A stretch of DNA of 64,000 nt from Candidatus Saccharimonadota bacterium (GTDB taxonomy: Bacteria; Patescibacteriota; Saccharimonadia; Saccharimonadales; Saccharimonadaceae), in assembly GCA_017431725.1 (NCBI GenBank), contig JAFRKN010000017.1:83232-147231 (forward strand). Reading direction: 5' to 3'. Position 1 is the stretch's first letter, and every line of letters starts with the position of its first letter. Below the pieces are notes generated by a model. It was not told the DNA's origin and did no database searches. It worked only from the letters and a program-made list of their open reading frames with translations. Of this stretch, positions 54,606 through 62,982 are shown piece by piece. The translations under genes and the position numbers were made by a program.

Positions 54606-56411
54606 CTAAGGGGCAACAACCGGACGAGCTATGCAACGGACAGAATGACCATAACCTCGACTGGATACGTACGAAGGGCCGGAGTGTCCATTAACGTAGA
54701 ATTCCGCGTTGTCAGCGGAGAACTCATCGTTCACAACCGGAGACCAAAAGCGGCCGAACCAGCCAACGCCGTACAGGACACTATGCCAGCGACCGCTAGC
54801 AACGAAGTAAAGTGGGCTAGTCCACAATTTGTTTGCACCATTTATAGGGTTTTCAGCAAAGCCATATTGATTCCATAAAGCATAGAAGGAGTCTTCACCA
54901 TAGCCTATTCTAGGTAAGGTCCAACCAGTCGGACAAATAGATTGTTCTATTATTTCATTATATGTTGTATGGGTAGAGCTATCGTTCATAGCTACTGCAG
55001 CCGTCCAGTTGTAGTAGTTGCCTAAGTGATATTGGGGAATGCCAGTAGAGGAGATTGGTATCTCAGGATCATCACCTGGAAATATACTCATATCACAAGT
55101 TCCCGAAATACAAGTATCAATAAATGCTTTCCAATCACTGGAAAGTTGTGCATATAAGGATGCGTCACAAGAACCATTATCACAACTATTTAAATAATCC
55201 TCTGCAATAAAAACCATCGAATCAATATATAAATCACCCAGATCATATGATTCTGGATGCTTATCGCCTCCATAATAGTCATCTGTTTCATCATATAATC
55301 CCCAAGTAGTAATACCAGTAGGATAAGTAGAACGTTCTGGACTCCAAGCTGCAGTAGTGTAGGTGCCTGTATTTGTATTATAACCAATGTCTGTATCTTC
55401 ATTAGTATAGGTCCTACTAGCATCTAGGTCTAGGTCTAGGTTTTTAGTCATCCAGATGTCATAGGCTGTTTGTTCGCTCTCAGTAGAAGCATCATAATAT
55501 TTAGTTTGGTATTTAGCTATTGTATAGGATTTACCATCTCTACTATCTTTTAATGTATATTGAGTTTCTGGTGTCATAGAGTTGATGATGGAGTTTAGGT
55601 TAGTACTAGTCACATGAGCAAAATCTTGCATACATCTAACTTCACTGATAGTAGTAGCATTTTTGTTGCAGACTACTGGAGCATCCGCACTAACAGGATG
55701 CACCATCACATATTTTACTTTTCCAACATAAGTATCCGCAACTTGATTATTAGAAATATAAGCAGCATAAGTTGTAGTCAAAGTCGAACCAACAGCATTA
55801 TAAATAGCTGAAGAAACATCCGTTGCAGAAGCATAACTTGCTACTTTTATATAATTTTCTGGCACTACATGATAATTATTAAAGTTATTTTCTATTGTCG
55901 GTATATAATTACTCCCAGTCGCCGTTAATTTCATCGCCCAAGCAGATGTATTCCCACTTGTATTGATTCCAGTGTTTATAATATTTTCGCCATCTGATAC
56001 CCCCTCTAATTTTGTGTTTCCATCTTCTTCGCTAGTATAACCTATTGCATAAATCGAAAATCCATTCACATCGTTGCAAAAAGCTTTAAGCACCGTTACA
56101 CCAATATCATCTTCATATAAACCATTATTCATGGTAGCATTATGTGCTAAAGTCACATTTCCAGAAAGCGTGCAAGAAACTGGCACCACCACACTCGCTG
56201 TAGTCACTGCACCATTTTGTGCCCATATTTTATTTATACTTAATATCGTTCCCGCCATAATCACCGCAAAAATCAAAATCCCAACCACTAAATACCCAAA
56301 ATTTCCCGTAACAAATAATTTTCTAAAAAACAAAATAACTTCTTCCGAAGTTAACAAAATCATAAAATCACGAAACGTCCTCACAAAACAAACACCTAAA
56401 TTTTTCCTCAC
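54606..56411 (-). CDS. FISUMP-domain surface protein with N-terminal membrane anchor (601 aa)
   Basis: 601 residues, GTG start at 56411 with TAAAAT 6 bases upstream (leaderless GTG). A 35-residue cytoplasmic segment precedes one hydrophobic helix at about 38-60. Residues ~68-235 are the module shared with the 841-residue protein (VVPVSCTLSG, NGLYEDDIG, FCNDVNGFSIYA, TYVGKVKYVMVHP). A FISUMP domain covers about 285-601 (DSRDGKSYTIAKYQ, IWMTKNLDLDLD, YHLGNYYNWTAAVAM, ICPTGWTLPRIGYG, HSVRCIA). It has no InlB repeat. An extra acidic segment at about 405-455 holds paired Cys. Abuts tRNA-Cys. Function inferred as surface or contact. Confidence 0.82.
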   Translation of the reverse strand: MRKNLGVCFVRTFRDFMILLTSEEVILFFRKLFVTGNFGYLVVGILIFAVIMAGTILSINKIWAQNGAVTTASVVVPVSCTLSGNVTLAHNATMNNGLYEDDIGVTVLKAFCNDVNGFSIYAIGYTSEEDGNTKLEGVSDGENIINTGINTSGNTSAWAMKLTATGSNYIPTIENNFNNYHVVPENYIKVASYASATDVSSAIYNAVGSTLTTTYAAYISNNQVADTYVGKVKYVMVHPVSADAPVVCNKNATTISEVRCMQDFAHVTSTNLNSIINSMTPETQYTLKDSRDGKSYTIAKYQTKYYDASTESEQTAYDIWMTKNLDLDLDASRTYTNEDTDIGYNTNTGTYTTAAWSPERSTYPTGITTWGLYDETDDYYGGDKHPESYDLGDLYIDSMVFIAEDYLNSCDNGSCDASLYAQLSSDWKAFIDTCISGTCDMSIFPGDDPEIPISSTGIPQYHLGNYYNWTAAVAMNDSSTHTTYNEIIEQSICPTGWTLPRIGYGEDSFYALWNQYGFAENPINGANKLWTSPLYFVASGRWHSVLYGVGWFGRFWSPVVNDEFSADNAEFYVNGHSGPSYVSSRGYGHSVRCIARPVVAP

Positions 56412-56417
56412 AAAATC

Positions 56418-56423
56418 ATTTTA
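56418..56423 (-). promoter_or_regulatory. -10 element of the 601-aa FISUMP gene (leaderless GTG)
   Basis: Minus strand ATGT then TAAAAT, 6 bases before GTG. Confidence 0.4.
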
Positions 56424-56464
56424 ACATAGTATTTTTCAAAAAGCTAGTGTCTTTTTTTATAAAA

Positions 56465-57445
56465 TTATTCTTCTGGAGGGGTTTTTAACAATGGCTCTTT
56501 CACTTTTGATAATTTTTCTGCTTTTTCTAGTAAAGCTTTTAATTGTATTTCATTCATTTGCATATCTTTTAACGTATATTTTTCTTTCCCCCTCATCAAA
56601 TCCCCCAAAAATCCCGTCCCTCTTGCCGCATTCCAAAACAGTTCCCCTCCATCTACATCGTCATAAAACCACGGCTTTTTAAATAAATTAAAGTGCACTA
56701 GTTTCGCGTCTTTTGGCATTTCTTTTTCTGGTTGCAAATTCCAATTCGAATCTAAATGCATAATTTTACCACGCAAAATCACATTTAAATAATCCTGATC
56801 TGGCGCCACCAAATCTGCATCATATTCTTTAATCAAATCTGTCATCTTGGTAATATAGTGCAATTTTCTTAACTTTTTCAGATTCATTAATAAAACCCCA
56901 GAATTTACATATTCTTTTGCTGGAATACCCACCGCATTTTCAACATAATTTTTAAACTGTGGGATCGCTGAAACTTTTGGATCCACTCTCGCTGCTAAAA
57001 CATATTCACCTAAATCAATATCAAATAATTTACCAATATCATCTAGAAGCACCGTATCACTATCAATGTAGATTGCCTTCTCATACATCGGGAACATTCT
57101 TGCGATAAAAGCTCTATAATAATATACTGCCGCCGAAAAGAAATCTCCCGAACCTGTTTTTGTTGCACAATATCTCATAATAATTTGCAGATACAAATTA
57201 TATTTCATTTTATGAAACTGAATCGCGCAATTTTTAGTTACCAAATTTCTTAATCGCCATCGATTCGGAATACTTAATTTATCATACAACACAATCACTC
57301 GATAATATCTTTTTGGGTTTGTGTGCTTCATCAAAGAATGAATCGCCACTGCCGCATATTTTGCATAATCATCCGTAATGGTCAAAAAAATCGGCACCAC
57401 TTTGGTCTTTTTTAAGTGGTTAATACCCGTATTAAAAATGCTCAT
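56465..57445 (-). CDS. GT8-family glycosyltransferase
   Basis: 326 residues. Retaining glycosyltransferase of the LgtC/glycogenin type. N-terminal VVPIFLTITDDYAKYAAVAIHSLM, the metal-binding DxD as YIDSDTVLLDD at about residues 133-143, YVNSGVLLMNLKKLR, DQDYLNV, and VHFNLFKKPWFY with the second metal His. UDP-sugar donor and acceptor unknown; galU in this window could supply UDP-glucose. It abuts the acyltransferase gene upstream. A second GT8 enzyme lies two genes away. Confidence 0.88.
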   Translation of the reverse strand: MSIFNTGINHLKKTKVVPIFLTITDDYAKYAAVAIHSLMKHTNPKRYYRVIVLYDKLSIPNRWRLRNLVTKNCAIQFHKMKYNLYLQIIMRYCATKTGSGDFFSAAVYYYRAFIARMFPMYEKAIYIDSDTVLLDDIGKLFDIDLGEYVLAARVDPKVSAIPQFKNYVENAVGIPAKEYVNSGVLLMNLKKLRKLHYITKMTDLIKEYDADLVAPDQDYLNVILRGKIMHLDSNWNLQPEKEMPKDAKLVHFNLFKKPWFYDDVDGGELFWNAARGTGFLGDLMRGKEKYTLKDMQMNEIQLKALLEKAEKLSKVKEPLLKTPPEE

Positions 57446-57446
57446 C

Positions 57447-58280
57447 TTACTTCCTTTCGGTTCTTTTTACATATTTAAAATATTCGTAACTGTTTTTCTT
57501 ACTCCATTTTACCATACTATTATAAGCTTTTTTAGCCAAATCCACCCGCCTTTCTTCTTCCGTCAAATCTGAGTTAGGGTAAAATGGCCCCTCCACATAT
57601 ATATCCATTCTAGGCAAATCACCTCGCTTATTACTTTTACGTTTATGATAAGTAGTTGTCATCGTAAAAATCGGCACGTTGTTTCGTGTGGCATATTTAA
57701 ATGATTTATCTCCCGCCGGAAATTTTCGAATTTTGGTCGCATACGGCCAAACATGCGCCTCCGGATAAATAACTAAAACTTTCTTTTGTTTTATTCTTTC
57801 ATCCACCGCTTTATTAAAAGCCTCTTTTTCCTGTTTAGTTTTACCTAATGGCAATCCGCCAATATATGGCAAATATTTTCCAATACCAGGAATTTTTAAA
57901 TTAACTGGGCTAATCACTGTAAAAATCCGCCGATCTGCCGCTAGTGCCGGACCAAACACATCATGAAACGGATTTGTATGATTTGCATAAATTACATAAC
58001 CTTTGCCTTTAACTTCTTTTAATTTTTCTCGTCCATAAAATTTTGTTTGCCAATAACCACGTTCATAATATTGCCCAAATATTTTAAAAGCCCGAAACAA
58101 AATCGCCGACCAAATTTTTTTCAATGGGCTCTTAGGAATAAATTCATATCCCTCTGGAAGTCCTACTTCAACTTTTTTTTCCTGTTCGCTCGTCTTGATT
58201 GGATCATCTTCCTCCGAATCATAATAAAATATTCTTTCTTCTTTTGGTATATCTTTCTGAAACAATTCTGCTTTAGCCAT
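57447..58280 (-). CDS. PlsC-like 1-acyl-glycerol-3-phosphate acyltransferase family protein
   Basis: 277 residues. Lysophosphatidic-acid-type acyltransferase: catalytic box NHTNPFHD (H-x4-D) at about 98-105, the glycerol-binding VIYPEAHVWP and PIFTMTTTYHK blocks. An acidic, Glu/Lys-rich N-terminus (about 1-40) precedes the domain; membrane association is probably peripheral or through one helix. Context between two GT8 enzymes suggests glycolipid or envelope assembly. These organisms usually lack fatty acid synthesis, so it would act on acquired acyl chains (inference). Confidence 0.85.
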   Translation of the reverse strand: MAKAELFQKDIPKEERIFYYDSEEDDPIKTSEQEKKVEVGLPEGYEFIPKSPLKKIWSAILFRAFKIFGQYYERGYWQTKFYGREKLKEVKGKGYVIYANHTNPFHDVFGPALAADRRIFTVISPVNLKIPGIGKYLPYIGGLPLGKTKQEKEAFNKAVDERIKQKKVLVIYPEAHVWPYATKIRKFPAGDKSFKYATRNNVPIFTMTTTYHKRKSNKRGDLPRMDIYVEGPFYPNSDLTEEERRVDLAKKAYNSMVKWSKKNSYEYFKYVKRTERK

Positions 58281-58292
58281 AACGATTAATTT

Positions 58293-59114
58293 TTACAATT
58301 TACCCTTTAATTGATTGTATTCTTCAAGTATATCATCATATTCTGTAATTTTTAATACCTTATGCACTTTATCAATTTCAAATGGTTTTACTTTTTGAAT
58401 TCGAAAATATGGCCAAAACTTAAAATTATTCGAAAAATGATGCAACACTGTATTTTTTCGCGGTCTCTCTTCTTGTTCATTATACTTTCTATCAACTAAT
58501 TTTCGTTTCTCAATTGACTTATTCAGTGCCGCTTGGTCTGCCAACATCATCCACCGTTTTGCACATAGTTTTACTGTTTTATCAAACATCCCACTTTTTA
58601 AACATTCCGGCATATTAAATAACATCACACCAGAATTCATATAATCTTGGTTAAAAAATCCATGATAACGATAAAATCTTCGCCCATATATATCCAAAAC
58701 TCCCGCCGCTTCAATATTCTTTAAATCAATATTATAAAACTCTGTCATATTTCCTCTGCAAACTACGTCATAATCCAAATACAATACCCGTTCCAATTGA
58801 TTTATTTCTGGCACCTTATCAATATATAATCTCAACATCGAACATGGTGTAAAATACGACTTCATATTTTTTTTCGGTAAATTCGCTGTAAAAATTTCCG
58901 TCGCGTCAATTAATTTTACAAAACTCTTTTTATTTGTTTTCTTCACTAACTCATCCAAAAACTCTGTCGCCTTCTTTGAAAAAGCCTTCGTATCCTCATA
59001 ATTTATCGTCAAAATATAAAAATGTAAAACTCCCTTATTATATTTTATGATTGACAAAATCGAGATCAACACTCCCCTCGCAATCCCCTTATCCCCACAA
59101 TACAAAATATTCAT
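58293..59114 (-). CDS. GT8-family glycosyltransferase (second copy)
   Basis: 273 residues from the ATG at 59114 (MNILYCGDKGIARGVLISIL). The frame stays open to 59315, but that part runs through a palindrome and the tRNA-Leu gene and is not protein-like. TATAAT lies exactly 6 bases before 59114. GT8 motifs: YLDYDVVCRGNM (DxD) at about 108-119, DYMNSGVMLFNM, LADQAALNKS, and VLHHFSNNFKFW for the metal His. Donor and acceptor unknown. Followed by the acyltransferase and the other GT8 gene. Confidence 0.85.
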   Translation of the reverse strand: MNILYCGDKGIARGVLISILSIIKYNKGVLHFYILTINYEDTKAFSKKATEFLDELVKKTNKKSFVKLIDATEIFTANLPKKNMKSYFTPCSMLRLYIDKVPEINQLERVLYLDYDVVCRGNMTEFYNIDLKNIEAAGVLDIYGRRFYRYHGFFNQDYMNSGVMLFNMPECLKSGMFDKTVKLCAKRWMMLADQAALNKSIEKRKLVDRKYNEQEERPRKNTVLHHFSNNFKFWPYFRIQKVKPFEIDKVHKVLKITEYDDILEEYNQLKGKL

Positions 59115-59120
59115 ATATAT

Positions 59121-59126
59121 ATTATA
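59121..59126 (-). promoter_or_regulatory. -10 element of the 59114 glycosyltransferase (leaderless)
   Basis: Minus strand TTG then TATAAT, 6 bases before the ATG. Confidence 0.55.
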
Positions 59127-59134
59127 CAAGAAAA

Positions 59135-59273
59135 ACGCCGAGATGGCGCCTTTCAGATTATTTTTCCATTCGAGATTGAAAGGTGCCAGATTGGTGTTTT
59201 CTTCGTGTGAAGCGCTATTATTAATAGAGCGAACACGAAAAAACGCCGAGATGGCGCCTTTCAACTCGAATGG
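59135..59273. repeat. Palindrome with an extra arm copy between tRNA-Leu and glycosyltransferase
   Basis: Hairpin at 59166-59273: CCATTCGAG...TTGAAAGG pairs with CCTTTCAACTCGAATGG and continues inward to GCGCTATTA/TAATAGAGCG. The right-arm segment ACGCCGAGATGGCGCCTTTC is repeated directly at 59135-59154 and 59243-59262. Lies just past the tRNA-Leu 3' end. Confidence 0.75.
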
Positions 59274-59358
59274 TGGTGCCCGAGATGGGACTTGAACCCA
59301 TATGGAGTATTCCATTCGATTTTAAGTCGAACGCGTATACCAATTCCGCCACTCGGGC
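59274..59358 (-). tRNA. tRNA-Leu (anticodon TAA)
   Basis: Acceptor GCCCGAG/CTCGGGC, anticodon stem TTCGA/TCGAA with loop CTTAAAA, long variable arm, GTTCAAG T-loop, encoded CCA. TATAAT (minus strand) at 59367-59372. Confidence 0.95.
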
Positions 59359-59366
59359 ACTTCGCT

Positions 59367-59372
59367 ATTATA
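59367..59372 (-). promoter_or_regulatory. -10 element of tRNA-Leu(TAA)
   Basis: Minus strand TGTGG then TATAAT, 8 bases before the tRNA 5' end. Confidence 0.5.
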
Positions 59373-59379
59373 CCACACT

Positions 59380-59877
59380 TTAACCAAATCTCATAATCAT
59401 CCATCTTATTACCATATACAAAATCACAATTCCAATCGCCCACAACGAAGTCCCAAAGGCTACACTAAATTTTCGTCCTCGTTTTATTTTCAAATAAATC
59501 TCACAGCCTATTGCCACTATCGCCATCAAAATCGCCAATCCAATACAAAAAAGCCCCACCGCGCTCGGAATACCCAAAATTACCCCGCCCAGCCCTAAAT
59601 TAAAAGTACTGCTCACGACCGCCCCAACACTACCAACAAAATCTAACACTACTCCGCCCAATACTAATATAATTGCTCGATTTCCCATTCTTTCACTACT
59701 GCTAAGGATCACGTCCGGATCAGTCGACCAACCTTTTACCTTAGTTACTTTTGGGTCAAGAAAAGCCAAATTTGTCTTTTCAGATTTTTCCTCCGCAATA
59801 GCTTTTGCTGCTTTCATACGTTCAGCTTCAATTCGCTTCGATTTTTCCCACTCTAGTTCAGTTTCTTTATCCGCCAT
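59380..59877 (-). CDS. Hypothetical membrane protein
   Basis: 165 residues, family not recognised. A charged helical N-terminus (about 1-65, rich in E, K and A, probable coiled coil) is followed by three hydrophobic segments (about 67-87, 95-125 and 140-160, Gly- and Ala-rich). The start is 2 bases past the trxB stop, so it is likely translated from the trxB transcript. No recognised domain. Confidence 0.62.
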   Translation of the reverse strand: MADKETELEWEKSKRIEAERMKAAKAIAEEKSEKTNLAFLDPKVTKVKGWSTDPDVILSSSERMGNRAIILVLGGVVLDFVGSVGAVVSSTFNLGLGGVILGIPSAVGLFCIGLAILMAIVAIGCEIYLKIKRGRKFSVAFGTSLWAIGIVILYMVIRWMIMRFG

Positions 59878-59879
59878 AA

Positions 59880-60650
59880 TTACCTATTTAAATATTTCAC
59901 TGCATTCTCACCAGCTACTGCCCCATCCGCCGCCGCCGTCACCAATTGACGCACTGATTTAGTTCGACAATCCCCCGCCACAAACACTCCAACACAAGAA
60001 GTTAAACAATCTTCTCCTGCTACGATGTAGCCATCTTTGTTTAAATCTACTAAACTCTCAAATATTTTTGTCATCGGCACTCGTCCTATCGCCACGAATA
60101 CTGCCTCCGCATCTTTCGGAATTGGATCATCATGATGAATGTGGTAAACTTTCGCACAAATTCCTTCAAGATATTCCATTTCGTGCTTCGCAGTATTTCC
60201 ACTCCCTACCACCACTACCGCCTTATCTTTATAAAGTGCTCCGTCGCAAGTCGCACAATAAGAAATCGGGCGTTCTCCCGCATCCTTGGTTTGTTTATTA
60301 CTCAATTTTCTTGGTTCTGTTCCTGTTGCTATAATTACCGCCAGAGCCAAATATTCATTTTCAATCGTAATTATTCTAAATTTATTTTCTTCTTTCGCAA
60401 TATTCACCACCTCGTCATATTCAAAATTCACACCAAGTTCAACAGCTTGTTTTTTTACTTTTTTTATCAAATCCGCACCTGACACTCTAAAATCACCCGG
60501 CCAATTTTCAATATTTAAAGTATTAACTATTTGTCCTCCATAAACTTTCGCTTCCAAAACCAACACCTTTTTCCCCGCTCTTGCAGCATAAATCCCTGCA
60601 GTTAATCCCGCCATCCCCCCACCAACAATTACCACATCATACTGTCTCAT
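59880..60650 (-). CDS. trxB: Compact thioredoxin-reductase-like flavoprotein with shortened NADPH domain
   Basis: 256 residues against the usual ~310. FAD loop VVIVGGGMAGLTAGIYAAR at 6-24, IATGTEP, redox-active CATC at 132-135, and the C-terminal FAD block GVFVAGDCR. The second nucleotide domain starts normally (VVVVGSGNTAKHEMEYL). However, right after HIHHDD it jumps to AEAVFVAIGR, losing ~50 residues and the arginines that bind the NADPH 2'-phosphate. It may use a different electron donor, as known for ferredoxin- or flavin-linked thioredoxin reductases, or be crippled. Leaderless start. Confidence 0.85.
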   Translation of the reverse strand: MRQYDVVIVGGGMAGLTAGIYAARAGKKVLVLEAKVYGGQIVNTLNIENWPGDFRVSGADLIKKVKKQAVELGVNFEYDEVVNIAKEENKFRIITIENEYLALAVIIATGTEPRKLSNKQTKDAGERPISYCATCDGALYKDKAVVVVGSGNTAKHEMEYLEGICAKVYHIHHDDPIPKDAEAVFVAIGRVPMTKIFESLVDLNKDGYIVAGEDCLTSCVGVFVAGDCRTKSVRQLVTAAADGAVAGENAVKYLNR

Positions 60651-60656
60651 AAATCA

Positions 60657-60662
60657 ATTATA
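60657..60662 (-). promoter_or_regulatory. -10 element of trxB (leaderless)
   Basis: Minus strand ATGT then TATAAT, 6 bases before the ATG at 60650. Confidence 0.55.
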
Positions 60663-60730
60663 ACATGCCTTAAAATTTTTTCCTTAGCTCGCCATAAGGT
60701 GGCTGAAATTTTGAAAAAGTTTTAAAGCCT

Positions 60731-62839
60731 CTATACTTTATTTATCACTGGAATCACAATCGGCGTATGCCCCGTCGCATCAAACAAAATATGTGTAATG
60801 TCTTCCTTAATTTCTTCTTTCAAAACTTTCATTTCTGGGTCAGTTGAAATTGATTTATCCGTCTTTTGCCGAAGATAATGCCGAATTTTTCCAATCAATT
60901 CCTCTGAATTATCCAAATAAATAAATGCTCGTGATACAATATCTGGCGTTTTCATTAAATGACCCGTCTTTTTATTCAAAGTCAAGACAATTACAAAAAT
61001 TCCCTCCCGTGAAATATGAATCCGATCCTTAATTACCGCTTCATGTACTGGCTGATCAGCATCATCAAACAATTTGTTTCCTACCGGAATTCTTCCCGCC
61101 TTTCGGATTGTTTTATTTGGCAAAAGTTCCGTCACATCTCCGTCATCACATACCAAAATTCTCTCTCTCGGAATTCCAATCACATTTTCCGCCATCTCCG
61201 CATTATGCTCCAGCATATAAAACTCACCGTGGTAAGGTATGTAATTAGTCGGATGTAGCCGCGTCACAAAATCCACATGATCCTCATAATAAGCATGCCC
61301 TGAAAGATGTAATGGCCCAATATTCGTTAAATGCGTTTTACCATTCTGAATTACTTGTGCTCCTTCGCGTAACAATCCATCCACCGTCGTCACCACATGC
61401 GGTTCATTACCCGGAATTGGATTAGAAGAAAAGACAATTGTATCCGTCGCCTTAATTTTAATATATTTGTGCGCTCCAGTTATCATTCTACTTAAAACTG
61501 CGTTTAATTCTCCCTGCGAACCAGTACAAATAATACAAATTTTTTCATCCGGATATTTAACCGTATCCTCCATTTTTACAATCGTATCTTTAGGTACTTT
61601 AATCACTTTTGAGCGTAAAGCTACCTCAACATTATTTATCATCGAAAAGCCTGAAAATGCTACTTTTCTTCCTCTCGCCGCCGCTTCCTTCAAAACCAAC
61701 TCAATTCTCGAAATTTGTGACGAAAAACACGAAATGATTACCCGTCCATTTGCGTAATGATCCATCACTTTACCTAAATTTTCTCCCACATCATATTCCG
61801 AATGTGGATGCCGACCTGGCGAATCAATATTAGTTGATTCATTCAGCATCAAATCAATCCCTTCATTTTTTACAATCTCATCAATTCTCTCATAGTCCGT
61901 CTGAATTCCCATCGGTCTTTCTTCATGTCTCCAGTCTCCAGACATATAAATTAAACCGTTTGGAGTTCTGAGAACCAACGCCGTATTACCCGGAATCGAA
62001 TGCAATGTATGAATAAATTCTACTGAAAAATGCTCCGACAATTGAAATTTTTCATGTTTAAATGGATCTACCACTTGATAATTTAAATCTGGTACTTCTT
62101 CAAGTTCCGACATCTGTTTTTTAATCATTCCTATTGTAAAATCCGTACCGTAAATTGGTGTCAAAGGATTAAATTTTGGCAATAAATGTCGGCAAGCTCC
62201 AATATGATCAAGATGGGCATGCGTGAATAAAATCGCCTTAACTTTATCACGATTATCCTCAAGATATTTAATGTCTGGGATCAGATAATTTACACCTGGA
62301 TAATCTTCGCCAGCAAACAAAACTCCCATATCTACTACTATCATTTCTGTCTTATATTCAAAAATTGTCATATTCTTCCCAATACCAAATTCCCCCACTC
62401 CCCCAATCGGTATAATTCGCACCGCTTCTGGATCTGGACGCATCGTTTTCAGTTTGGCATTTGTTATTTGCTCACCGTTATAGCCATTATATTTAGACTT
62501 ATTAACTGGCACTCCAATAATATGCTGTGTCGCTTGTGCATTCACATCCTGAGAAAGCATCCTCTGATGGTGCACCATTTCTCCCTTTTTTGTATTTACC
62601 GAAAGATTAACTTTTCTCTTTTCCGCTTCGGCTTTTTCTTTCGATTTCGCAGTAATCTTTGTTGCTACCTTTTTCGTAGTTTTTTTACCATTTACTAATT
62701 TTTCATCTTTTCCACCCGGCTTAAAATTTGAATTAAAATTTCGGTTCTGAGCTGCCTCAAATTGTTTTTTGATATCCGGGAGTCTCTCCGCCCTAGATTT
62801 TAAAAGCCGGGCACGACGCTCTTCTTCATTTATCTTCAT
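60731..62839 (-). CDS. rnj: Ribonuclease J with long basic N-terminal extension
   Basis: 702 residues from the ATG at 62839, which has AAAAAGGAG just upstream; the frame to 62905 lies before the Shine-Dalgarno. Metallo-beta-lactamase/beta-CASP nuclease for mRNA decay and RNA maturation. Zinc motif HAHLDHIG at about 207-214, IGGVGEFGIGKNMT at the domain start, GDWRHEE, STNIDSPGRHPHSE, beta-CASP ISCFSSQISRIE, and PYHGEFYML. The first ~135 residues are Lys-rich and low complexity (KKTTKKVATKITAKSKEKAE), a probable RNA- or ribosome-binding tail. Divergent from nusA. Confidence 0.94.
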   Translation of the reverse strand: MKINEEERRARLLKSRAERLPDIKKQFEAAQNRNFNSNFKPGGKDEKLVNGKKTTKKVATKITAKSKEKAEAEKRKVNLSVNTKKGEMVHHQRMLSQDVNAQATQHIIGVPVNKSKYNGYNGEQITNAKLKTMRPDPEAVRIIPIGGVGEFGIGKNMTIFEYKTEMIVVDMGVLFAGEDYPGVNYLIPDIKYLEDNRDKVKAILFTHAHLDHIGACRHLLPKFNPLTPIYGTDFTIGMIKKQMSELEEVPDLNYQVVDPFKHEKFQLSEHFSVEFIHTLHSIPGNTALVLRTPNGLIYMSGDWRHEERPMGIQTDYERIDEIVKNEGIDLMLNESTNIDSPGRHPHSEYDVGENLGKVMDHYANGRVIISCFSSQISRIELVLKEAAARGRKVAFSGFSMINNVEVALRSKVIKVPKDTIVKMEDTVKYPDEKICIICTGSQGELNAVLSRMITGAHKYIKIKATDTIVFSSNPIPGNEPHVVTTVDGLLREGAQVIQNGKTHLTNIGPLHLSGHAYYEDHVDFVTRLHPTNYIPYHGEFYMLEHNAEMAENVIGIPRERILVCDDGDVTELLPNKTIRKAGRIPVGNKLFDDADQPVHEAVIKDRIHISREGIFVIVLTLNKKTGHLMKTPDIVSRAFIYLDNSEELIGKIRHYLRQKTDKSISTDPEMKVLKEEIKEDITHILFDATGHTPIVIPVINKV

Positions 62840-62876
62840 AAACTCCTTTTTATTACAAGTAAATCTTAGTATCTCC

Positions 62877-62882
62877 ATTATA
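62877..62882 (-). promoter_or_regulatory. -10 element of the RNase J gene
   Basis: Minus strand TTGT then TATAAT; leader of about 30 bases with AAAAAGGAG. Confidence 0.5.
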
Positions 62883-62891
62883 ACAAAACTC

Positions 62892-62920
62892 TTGCTTTTT
62901 GACAAGTTGTTTGCTATAAT
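62892..62920 (+). promoter_or_regulatory. Promoter of nusA
   Basis: TTGCTT at 62892-62897, 17-base spacer, TATAAT with upstream TGC at 62915-62920. Confidence 0.6.
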
Positions 62921-62937
62921 AAATATATACAGATTTG

Positions 62938-62966
62938 ACCGACTCTTGGAATAGAGGCGGTTTTTT
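62938..62966 (+). promoter_or_regulatory. Terminator-like hairpin in the nusA leader (candidate attenuator)
   Basis: ACCG-A-CTCT, TGGAAT loop, AGAG-G-CGGT, then six T. It lies between the promoter and the AAAGGAG before nusA and looks like an intrinsic terminator. NusA autoregulation is known in other bacteria; its use here is inference. Confidence 0.55.
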
Positions 62967-62982
62967 AGTTGAAAGGAGTCAA

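Noticed and set aside
54494..54694. Plus-strand frame through tRNA-Cys (WRSGYAAVCKTAYTGS)
   Set aside because: Translation of the tRNA sequence itself; not a gene.
59115..59315. Glycosyltransferase starting at 59315
   Set aside because: The extra 67 codons run through the palindrome and the tRNA-Leu gene; the conserved start and a TATAAT point to 59114.
62840..62905. RNase J starting at 62905
   Set aside because: The segment covers the -10 and the AAAAAGGAG that serve the ATG at 62839.
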